The notes under the pieces were generated by a model, which saw only the letters and a list, made by a program, of their open reading frames with translations, did no database searches and was not told where the DNA came from. A stretch of 64,000 nucleotides of DNA from Lithospermum erythrorhizon. Its lineage: Eukaryota > Streptophyta > Magnoliopsida > Boraginales > Boraginaceae. Position numbers and translations under genes: made by a program. Positions 12,874 through 22,058 of this stretch are shown piece after piece. The stretch spans positions 1 to 64,000 of the forward strand of contig JADFUC010002211.1 in the NCBI GenBank assembly GCA_019722365.1, read 5' to 3'. Position 1 is the first letter of the stretch. Each line of letters begins with the position of its first letter.

Positions 12874-13565
12874 TGTTGGAAGTAGTAAAGCCATTGATTT
12901 GGCTCGGTGATGTTTCGGGACATGAGTCGGGACTTGAGTGAAATCTCGAATCCGTGTCCCCGATAACAGTCAGTTGACGAGGGAGTTAGAAGTTTATGAA
13001 TCGGGACTTGAGGTCGGGACATGGACGAGTCGCGATAAGCGGGCGGCTTGAAGGCGAGGCTATTGAGACTTAGCCAGGCGGGACTTGGCTGAATCCACGA
13101 TCGAGTCTGATGGCGGAGAATTTTTACGAGCGGATTTGAAGAGCGGTTTTTTAGAGAACTTTTAGCGAGGTTGAGAATATTTCTGGATTAGGTTTATGTC
13201 TTTAGTATAAATAGAGAGCTATTTACTATGAGTTGTTAATAATATGAAATACATACAGAGATAAATCATAGGAAAAATATTAGAACTTTAATATTCTTGT
13301 AGAATTTAGAGAGTTTATCTTTTGTTAAGTAGAACTTTGTTGTTGATTTTCGATAATAAGAAAATACTCAAGTGATAGGTAGTAGTGATAGTATTTGTAT
13401 GATAACGACTTATTGAGTGGATGCAGCAACATCAGCATGATTAGCTTTCTGGCATTCGAGAGATGAACTTGCTTATAAATCTTGTGTCTATTTATTTTCG
13501 CACTTTAATTTATATAGATTCATGCGTACATAATTGTTTGGAAGCAGGAAAGTAATTTTAGAGAT
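12874..13565 (+). repeat. Right LTR of the copia-type element
   Basis: It starts TGTTGGAAGTAGTAAAGCC and ends near the TTTTAGAGAT block. It keeps a good core promoter (TATAAATAGAGAG from 13206). Divergence from the left copy indicates an old insertion. Confidence 0.7.
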
Positions 13566-14517
13566 AAATCGCTACTTGGCTATATAATTTAAGGGAAGCT
13601 AAGTGATGCCACCGTTAGACAATGGGGGAAGAAAGGTTACACATGATGGTAAGAACGAACACCTCAGAAAACTCTTACAGGTTCTGAAACCTTTAACTAT
13701 AAACTTACGGAGTACTTATTAGGTCCTTTTTGAGTAAGCTATTAGACATATATTGATCCTAACTAAATTCCAAATACTAAAAAGAAAAAGAAAAGATGTA
13801 CGATTATTAATAAGTATTCGCTCTTCCTATATACAATCGATACCTCTTTCATGATCGCATCTCAAGCGTTTATAGTCACATAAAAATTACTCATAATTTA
13901 TACAAAAACTGAGAAGAATAATCTAGTAAAGCAAATCATCCGTAAAATGTGGGCAAGGTTATATTTGCAATGGAGATCCAAACTATGGTATTATTTCTTA
14001 CTAGTTATTTGTGCACATTTTAACTTGTGCAAATTAAATACGATCTATTCCTGTCTCTTAACTTTAAGTAAAAATAATGAATTAAAAAAATATATATATA
14101 TATATATATGCGTCTCTCTAACACTTGCTTATTTAGCAAACCTTTCTTTTATCTTTTTGATTAGTCGATCTTCTAATTTATCGATGTACTTTTCTTGATA
14201 AGTTGATTGAAGTATCTCATCATGAATGTGTAGCTGTCTCTTCGTTTTTATATTTATTGATTAAGAAGTTGGTCTATGAATTTTTATGAAGTAGCTATGA
14301 CTATCTCTTACAGAACTATATTACTCCGTATTAGTTATCAGCTTAGTTTTTATGATTACTTATTAGTTTGAATATTGAAGAAGTATATACTCCGTAATAA
14401 GGAATTTCCATGCCAGGTGAGTGACTTCTCTAGATGTCTAGGGCATCCCAATACTCGAGGTTTCTTGTTCACTGAACAAATTGTGTCAAAAACAGGCGAC
14501 TTTGGGGTACTTATTAT
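13566..14517. other. AT-rich intergenic DNA with a (TA)n microsatellite
   Basis: No gene is recognisable. An alternating TA run of about ten units lies at 14090-14109. An 83-codon open frame at 13947-14198 runs through it and looks like chance. I searched the minus strand here for K-box exons of the MADS gene and saw none. Confidence 0.55.
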
Positions 14518-14853
14518 TGTACTCGCTCTAATTCATTTTGGCTAATGATTTTACATTCTAAATTTTAATTATGACATTTCATTACTTTATTATTTTTCAT
14601 CAACTTTTATATTAAAAGTGTATAGTGAAATATAAAAATCATAAACCTTCATTTTGATGGAAATTCTCAATTTTCGTATTAAAACTTTAGAGTATATTTT
14701 TCAATATCCCGTTAAATATAAAGTTAAAGTTCATTGAATTTAATTATTTTCAAAATAAGTTTCAGAATATTATTTTACTTGAATTTTAATATAATTAAAA
14801 CTTAACATTCATGACACTAAAACGAATATTAAAATGCATAAAAGGGAGTACAT
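14518..14853. mobile_element. MITE, ~335 bp
   Basis: The left end TACTCGCTCTAATTCATTTT is mirrored at the right end, whose complement reads TGTACTCCCTTTTATGCATT. The interior is AT-rich and non-coding. Ends of the form TACTCCCTC are common in plant Tc1/mariner (Stowaway-like) MITEs. The family assignment is tentative. Confidence 0.45.
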
Positions 14854-14859
14854 GTATAC

Positions 14860-16042
14860 GAGTTAATTGCACCAATGGTCTCAGTAAGTGTGGTTGAGTT
14901 GTGACTTTTCAGATAAAATGAAGTAGCTTGACGTTAACGTGATAGTTACAGATGTTAACATGTATAAGTGATGCGTTAGTCATTAATTAAGCGTGCGTTA
15001 TGATTCAACGGTTTTTTCTTTTTAGCCAAAATATAATTTTTAAAATTTTGTGTGTTGAGTTGTAAAGTTGCATAAATGATGTTAGTACTTCTGGAAATAG
15101 TTCCTCATTTAGTACCAACAACACTAATAATTACTTCAATTTGTAACATTTGAAAAATATCTACAACAGCAAGATTTTAAGGTATGTATTAAAATTAAAT
15201 ATTTTAAGATAATTAATATAATATTATTAAAATAATTAATATATTAACTTTGAATAACAATAATATATTTTATTATGAGTTTTATTATCCTCCCAATATT
15301 TATTATGAAATATTCAATAAAAGAATGTTTACATTAAATATTTATTATAGAATGATGTGATTTTTGTTAGTGTAAATATATCTTCAAATTCAAAAGCATT
15401 CAATAAATATAATATCGAATTATTATATGTTTGTTTTAAATATTACATTATCACTAAATTTATATAGGTTACATTAAATAAATTAATATTATATAATGTA
15501 CTTTTTCAATTTATTTATATAATCAATATATATATGATTGATATATTTAATGTATAGTAAAAACAAATTTATTGAATATTTCATAATAAATATAGAGGAT
15601 AATAAACTTATTAACAAATATATTAATGTTATTCAAAGTTAATATATTAAAATATTTCAAAACAATATTATATTAATAATCTTAAAATATTTAATTTTAA
15701 TAAAATATTAATATAGAGATATTTTTTAAATATTACAAATTAAAGTAATTAATATTAAAGTGTTAGAGATCAAATGAGAACCATTTGCACACTAACAATG
15801 ATCATTTTTGCAATTCTATAACTTACAAAACACAAAACTCTTCAAAATTATATTTTAATCCAAAAAATGAGCAAAATAGTTAAAATTATAAATGAAGCTT
15901 TATTAATTTGGGGTAAATGCGGCACCGTGTATATAATATCTAGAATCGTTGTGTTCTGGCTTATTAAGGCGAAAGTATAATTCGACATTTCCTTTAGGAA
16001 GCGTTAAGGCCACGCTACTAGGTGCATTGCTGTAATTAACTC
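14860..16042. mobile_element. Fold-back element with ~250-bp or longer inverted arms
   Basis: The sequence from about 15022 to 15322 reappears in inverted orientation at about 15568-15875. Shared blocks include TATTATGAAATATTCAATAAA at the loop side, TATTAACTTTGAATAACA, and AAAATATAATTTT at the outer side. The loop is about 245 bp. The outermost ends are also inverted: GAGTTAATTGCACCAATG at 14860 and, on the complement, GAGTTAATTACAGCAATG at 16042. Flanks carry related CATGTATAC and ATGTGTATA, a possible 9-bp target duplication as made by Mutator-like elements. No coding potential was seen. It lies about 225 bp downstream of the MADS exon, in its presumed first intron. Confidence 0.7.
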
Positions 16043-16266
16043 ATGTGTATACCACATATATATAGTACTTCGATCTACTCATAGGTAATAGACAAACAGT
16101 GATGATAAATCAACTACAATTTGCAAAGAAGTTTTAACATTATATTATTACTCCGTACTAATTAACAGCTAAAAAGCAAGAATTTGGTAGAAGAGACTAG
16201 AGAGTACTATTATCCCTATTTCTACAATATAATGATGCCAAAAATTCAAAGAGTTTATTGTTATAC

Positions 16267-16448
16267 CTTGAGCTAGAAAAGTCAAAAAGCTTTCCAGTAG
16301 CTGAGAAAATGATGACAGCAACTTCAGCATCACAAAGAATAGCAAGCTCCTCAGCCTTTTTCAACAACCCTCTTCTTCTCTTTGAGAAAGTCACTTGCCT
16401 AGCAGTGATGTTGTCAATCTTCTTGATCTTGATCTTTTCTCTAGCCAT
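16267..16448 (-). CDS. MADS-box first coding exon, SVP/JOINTLESS (StMADS11) type; rest of gene not found
   Basis: Reading left from ATG at 16448, 60 codons encode a complete MADS DNA-binding domain starting [13 protein letters not shown] and including [27 protein letters not shown] and [10 protein letters not shown]. This is the type-II MIKC pattern and resembles SVP/JOINTLESS flowering regulators, which bind CArG boxes as dimers. The exon is open and ends in phase 2 at a good donor (CAAG|GTATAA), as SVP exon 1 does. An acceptor (AATCAG|GTGG) lies 8 bases before the ATG, suggesting a 5'-leader intron. I could not find I-, K- or C-region exons on the minus strand down to 13.5 kb, where retroelements begin. 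It is either the first exon of a gene with a very long intron 1 or an orphan gene fragment. Confidence 0.75.
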
Positions 16449-16848
16449 TTTTCCACCTGATTTGTTAAATAACATAGAATCCCCTGTTATCAAGAAAATG
16501 AGAGACAAACCAACATACTCCGGTATATATGAAGAAAGGAACAAACTAAAAGTGCTAAAATAGATTTTGGTTTTTGCTAAATTGAGTAAAAAGTGAAGAA
16601 ACATGTATGAAACCCTAGAGAAAAATATGCTAGAAATAGATCTGGCCAGGTTGAAGATTCCCAAAAAAAAAATCCAACATGTTAGTCATGAACATGTAAA
16701 CTTCACAATGATGGTAGATTGATTGGTGGATTACCACTATTTTCCTTCTTGAAAATTGTTAGAATGAAAACAAAATTGAATATTTTTTGTAAGGAGATAA
16801 GCTTACTGTTTGTTGTGAACTTGAGCTTCAATAATTTCCAAAAGGCTT

Positions 16849-16981
16849 TTCACCAAATAGGGTATCTCACTTATACTACTGGTTATTAGAAGGGAAACTG
16901 ATTAGTATACCCTTTAAGTCTAGTAAAAGGAAAGTCCACTTTCCCTTTTATAGCTTCAATTTTATGCTCTATTTGGTGGAA
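16849..16981. promoter_or_regulatory. Inverted CArG-like pair upstream of the MADS exon
   Basis: TTCACCAAATAG at 16849-16860 is mirrored, with one extra base, by CTATTTGGTGGAA at 16969-16981. Each half holds a CArG-like core (CCAAATAGGG / CTATTTGG). A further partial match, CCCTTTTATAG, lies at about 16943. The sites are 400-530 bp upstream of the MADS start, in the presumed promoter or leader. Auto- or cross-regulation by MADS proteins is possible but inferred only from these motifs. Confidence 0.35.
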
Positions 16982-17477
16982 TCAGCCAAAATGTTAACAT
17001 CAATGATCACCTATTTATGTGCCTATGACAGTGATATTTCCATGAGTGGGTGGTTAAAAGTGATTAATTGAGAAAATGTTTGTGAAGAATATAATAATCT
17101 CAGCTCAACTTTATTATCTTATCGTGATTATATAGAGATTATAACATGTGGACGATGGCTCGTCCGTACAGATATGACAAGATGATGGTTTTATTTCAAC
17201 AGCATGAGACCCATGATAATTATGAACTGTGGTACGGAGTACTATTAAAAGCAATTATTACCCCCTTCTTTCCTTTTTTTAATACTCACGCCAAATCTGC
17301 TTATGTAATGAGCATTTTTTAAAATAAATCATATTTAGAGATACCGTTTTATCAAATTAAGCAATAAAAATTAGAAGAAAAATTATGTTTTGTAATATGA
17401 TTGAGAATTTTATTAAACTTTAATGCAAAATAAATGATCTTTGAAAGGATGGAGAAATAAATATTGCTTAATGTAAT

Positions 17478-18072
17478 AATGAGGGTGTTTGGCACTTTGT
17501 TAGTTGATTTGGTCAAAAATAAGTTGAAATAAATGTTTGGTTAATGTCAACTTATAAATTAAAATAAAAAAGTAGCGAATTCGAACTCTTTTAAAAAAAC
17601 AAATTACTCCAACTTATAAGTTGGTTTGACCAAATAATTTAGTTACCCCTCAATATTTATATCTTATTTACCCTTTATTTAATTGTCATAAAGATACAAT
17701 TTTTAGTTATATCAATCTTTTAACATTTTAATCTTTATTGAAAAAATAAAATAAAATAATTATATTTTTAGTCATAAAATATAATTTTTAGTTATAATTA
17801 TTTTTTATTCTTTCAACTATTAAATAACTAATTTATTTGTATCATAAAGATAAAAAAAATGATATATAAATGAGATAATAGATTATAAAGTCATTTAAAA
17901 CTTCTGAAACATAAGTTATTGTTATCAAAACAGCGTAGAAAAAAAAAATCATTATAAACTATATTAGCCAAAACAAGTTAAAAGCAAATTTGACAAACAT
18001 AAATGATCTACTTTATAAATTAATCCTTATAAGTTAAAAAAAAAGCAAGCTTAGCTCAATAGAAACGGCCTC
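17478..18072. mobile_element. hAT-type MITE, ~595 bp, with perfect 8-bp target duplication
   Basis: AATGTAAT occurs immediately before (17470-17477) and after (18073-18080) the element. The left end has GAGGGTGTTTGG from 17481, and the complement of the right end reads GAGGCCGTTTCT. This matches hAT terminal repeats, and hAT elements make 8-bp duplications. The interior is AT-rich with no transposase, so it is non-autonomous. It sits about 1 kb upstream of the MADS start codon. Confidence 0.7.
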
Positions 18073-19699
18073 AATGTAATATGTCAAAATTACTGAAACC
18101 TGTAGAGAGGTGTTGATGGCTTTATTGTTTTAATTGACTCATAATTCTAAGTTTAACATAAATAAGACCATTATCGTGGATGAAGTTGATGTTCTTAATT
18201 AGTGGCTTTAATCTGTTTTTCAACATACATATTCCTAAAGCTATCTGATTAATTGTTATTCTTTCAATTTTTATGTTTTAAATGATTAGTCAATTGAATT
18301 AAAATTTTATGATACAAGATATTCGAAACATACATGATCAAATATGTTATCAATGATGCTTTTAAGAAAAGACTTGCGAGAAGCTCAACTGTATGAAATG
18401 TATTAAGTTAATTACAATCATAAATCCCTTAATGAAAACGTTGGTGGAGCAAGAAGAGTATTGAAAGCTCGAAGGAATAATAAATTACATAGAAATTGCA
18501 TATCTCTCGGCGATGTACCAGAGGAAGAAGGTAAGGGCGTGAGGATGATGTCAAGTCACGATGCTTCTTACGCGCTAGGTGACACACTTGCTACTGCCTA
18601 CTAGTGCTATGTGATATATTAGTCCATCGGGCTTTCTTGTGGTTCATCATAGACACACGAGATAATGAATATTTCTTACATGTGTCAAACATTTATCGGG
18701 TGACACCAAATTGGAAATGTTCACTCTCAACTAGAAGGGTAATGTGTCTTTATTCCCTTAAATATTTTACACCCTTATTGTATACGTAACTGACACTTAA
18801 TTACAAGGCAAGTGAAACACAGGCATCAGAGTGATTACGATCGGCTTATTAAATAGTCCTAAATGGAGTTGGTGATAATGGCTTGAATGGTAAAATGTTG
18901 TTAATATATCCAAAGGTTACCTGCCATCCATGAGACACCCGTTCTAGAGGAGGATAAGCTTACAACATGAGGAATATACAAATTAGACATGAAGGTCAAA
19001 GAAGTTCGTTTGGGGTTCAGGCCATAAGAACCACATGACAAAGGCAAGGACTCCCAACTACAAAAGCTCATCTGGAAGGTTGCAATACCTCGATAAGTGG
19101 ATCGACTTGCTAGGAAGTCTAGACATTCTAGAAAGGTTGAGACCAGCGCTCATCTGGGAGGCTGACGGTCGAGCCTTATCCAAATACATTGCAATTGGCC
19201 TTGAAAGAGGGTAGGCCCTATAAGACCACCCACAGCGTCTAGTAGAATTAGACATTCGAAATGGACATAGATGTATGAACGAGGATCTAACACGCTTCTA
19301 GAATGGAGCCACGAATTCTCTTTCATGATATGAATTAACCGAGTAACCCGATATTTACTACGAACCTAATGTTGCGAGCGTAGCAATTTATCACTAATAC
19401 TTGACACAAAAGGTTAATCTATCCAGACTTGAATACCATATCTTGTTCGATGCCCAAAATAATTTTGTAATTATCCGACTCAATAACGTGCCTCCGTCCT
19501 TCAAATGCATCACTCTTTCGGCCTTTGACATGGTGTTAAATTCCTAGAACAAACCCACTGTTATTCCTCGTATCATTACGTTTCTCGTCGTTTCCGTGCA
19601 TGACCCATTCTTCATTTCGATCATTCGACACCGCCTTTACTACCTTTTAATTATTTTTCTATTCTTCGGTTTAGACTTAATGGAGAGCGAGGACAGCAG
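18073..19699. other. Unidentified decayed sequence
   Basis: AT-rich flanks surround a GC-richer middle (about 18430-19560) with no recognisable protein, RNA gene or LTR pair. Short open frames (18604-18789 plus, 19058-19255 minus) match nothing I know. It may be old retroelement DNA, judged only by composition. Confidence 0.4.
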
Positions 19700-20110
19700 G
19701 AAATATGGTTGAAAGATATCTACTTAAAGACATTTTACACGGAATTTTAAGAAATAACCAAACAAAATATCAAAAAATCCAACACTTTAAAAAATATCCC
19801 GACCTCTATTTGGACCAAAATCTGAAAGCTTCCACTTCCACAAAAGATTAAGGTCTTTCTTTGCAAAATCTTCTTGGATAGGCTACTGACTAAAAACCTT
19901 AAAAACAAAACCACTACTTATATCAACACAGCTTGTTTTCTTTATTTCGCCAACCACTTGAAGACATTTTCATCATTACCAATTGTTTTTGTGGTAAAAA
20001 TATTTGGTCTCTCTAACATGCATAGATTAGATTAAGTTGTAGATTTGATGGGTGGCCTCACAAACCACCATGGAGGAGGGCCTTTGCTTTGCGTTTGTCC
20101 TCGCTCACGT
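19700..20110 (+). pseudogene. LINE fragment (C-terminal zf-RVT region of reverse transcriptase)
   Basis: From about 19820 the plus strand reads, with a broken frame, LPLPQKIKVFLCKIFLDRLLTK and then NLKNKTTTYINTACFL. This corresponds to the zf-RVT domain consensus (PPKVKVFLWRLLLDRLPTRDNL) that ends plant L1-type ORF2 proteins. Stops and frame changes occur on both sides, so it is a dead fragment. How far it extends right is unclear. Confidence 0.5.
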
Positions 20111-21395
20111 ATGCTCCAACTTTCAGGTGGGTGGCGCGTCCCGAATTGCTGTGTCAAGCCAGCTTAACAGGTTCTTGAGATGAGCTTCCAGAAAGAAGAT
20201 ACGTCTTTGACTAGTATGAGTAGTACCAATCAAGAGTCATATCAAACATATCGCACTTTGCGCATTTTTTGGGTGATTATTACGATCATTACTTTGACCC
20301 TATTTTTACCATCAACTTTAACTCCGTCCACCAATTCTTATGCTTTTGGATCTCTAAATTTTGAAAAAAGTCTTTACAAAACAAACAGAACATTATTAAA
20401 ATTAGTAGTATTTTGTGGAGTATAAATGAAATGACATGATTTTCAATAGTGCCCATCTAGACACTATTGGAGTCATTTCTCGTATTAACATTCTCTTCAA
20501 ATATTAGATGTCCTCGGTCTATTGTCAAAAGCAGTTTAGCGGAATGGGGAATCGACAAGTAGGAAGTCTTGATCGGCTTCAAAACACCCGGCTTCAAAAA
20601 TTGAATTAGAAATAATCATCGCTTTGGAGATGATAACTCTACTCTTAATCAGGCTCAATTGACTATTAGGATTAATTTTAATACTGATTTAGGAAGAGAT
20701 CAATGAATTATCTCTGACAAAATCAAGAACAATATTAAAATGTTGCATAGTGTTGAGCTCTAGATTTCCCCGACTCTCTCTTTGTGATCCTTATCAAATT
20801 ATAAATGAAGATCAAAATAACTCAATTTAGCTTTGTGAAACGTTTTTTCTTTGGAGATATTGTTGATTAAGAATCGACTAGAGGATGTTCGGAACATTGT
20901 TATCATTCTTGATGGTTTTTTTGCAAGTTGAACATAATTTGTTTCCCAAAACTGAGAATTTGAAGGATTGGCCGAGAGATATGGATAAGAAATTTTCAAA
21001 ATATTGAGCTCGTTCGGTGGTACCCAATATCGGATGTTTTCAGCATTTACAACATTTTCATTTTTAAAAAACTTGCAAGTCTTGTGTATCTATGAATTTA
21101 AGCCAAGAAGGCACTGTAAGCCCAAGGGTTGTCTTTAATGATTTATAAAAATTGTCTTATCTATCAAAATAAATAAAAAACTAATTAACTTTAGTATTAA
21201 TGGAACAATATCTTTTACCAAATTAATTTACTTAGATGTAATTTGTTTATATTGCAGTGTAATTGTAGAAAAAAATTGTTACCTTGATCACTTAAGCGCC
21301 TTACCGAGGTCCCGAATCACGAGTTCTTACCAAGTGAGTTAATCGCGGGATGTAAAGCTGATTGATCAAGCCTAAGAGCTTTTAACTTTTAACTT
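20111..21395. other. Non-coding sequence upstream of the PNP gene
   Basis: Only short chance frames (81 codons at 20180-20425 plus, 66 at 20799-20999 minus) are present, with no family match. Parts may be further LINE debris. A polymerase III-type repeat follows. Confidence 0.45.
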
Positions 21396-21490
21396 GAAAC
21401 GATTTGAGAGTCGAACTCCTTGGCTGCATGAAGGAGAGTAAGGATGATGATGCTTAACACTCACAGTTCTTTTGTCAGTTGAGCTATATT
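21396..21490 (-). mobile_element. SINE-like tRNA-derived head
   Basis: On the minus strand ATAGCTCAACTGACAA (near 21485-21470) resembles an A box, and AGGAGTTCGACTCTC (21420-21406) resembles the B box GGTTCGANTCC. The order and about 55-bp spacing fit the internal pol III promoter of a plant SINE better than a real tRNA, since no cloverleaf is evident. The tail could not be delimited. Confidence 0.4.
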
Positions 21491-22058
21491 CGAGGTTTAT
21501 TTTGCTTTACATTATTGATGTTATGTTTAGTTGTTATTTTTATAATTTATTGAATTCAATTTCTCATTTTAATTGTGATAGGTTTTTTTTATCTATCTTA
21601 AATAGGCTCTTCTGAATGACTGGCTATCTATGTGAATAGTATTTTTTTTTAGTAAAATGACTTAATTTTTTGCCCTTAATGAAACTTCTAACTCTATGAC
21701 ACCAAATAGAGGCAAAGAAATAGTCGTTTCATTATTTATTTGGATGTATGTGTATGTATTTCTAAAACTCTCGCGGAAGGCATTGCACGTGACCTCGAAC
21801 ACACAAAACCCTTGAACTGTTATATACTTTTTTAGCTTTGATCTTGTTTGGAGTGAAATGACTATTTTACCCTGTTGTAAGTGTAATATTTACAGAGTAT
21901 GTTCGGGGGGTAAAATAGTCGTTTCGTCTTAAAAACGCTATTTGGGTGTGTATATTTGGATCCCCTAAAACCCCACTTCCCGCCTTAAACCCTTGAAAAA
22001 CCACTCAACACTTCTCCACATTTTCCATCAAAATCAACCAAATTCCCCCCTAATTGCA

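Larger units (their letters stand above)
10358..13565 (+). mobile_element. Ty1/copia-type LTR retrotransposon, internally shortened
   Basis: Two related ~650-690 bp LTRs (10358-11020 and 12874-13565) flank only about 1.85 kb. Both LTRs begin TGTTGG. Just after the left LTR, at 11025-11037, TAGTATCGGAGGC resembles the initiator-Met tRNA primer-binding site TGGTATCAGAGC typical of copia elements. The polypurine-like GAGTGGAAT before the right LTR matches the usual AGTGGGAGA. Near 12315-12385 a frame-broken stretch resembles the end of copia RNase H (VALSTTEAEY-type). A full copia element is about 5 kb, so much of pol is missing or unrecognisable. No intact ORF remains. Confidence 0.65.

Noticed and set aside
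21993..22058. Extension of PNP upstream of 22059 (the open frame reaches 21993)
   Set aside because: The codon at 21993 is TTG, not ATG. The first ATG in frame is at 22059 and gives a good mitochondrial presequence.
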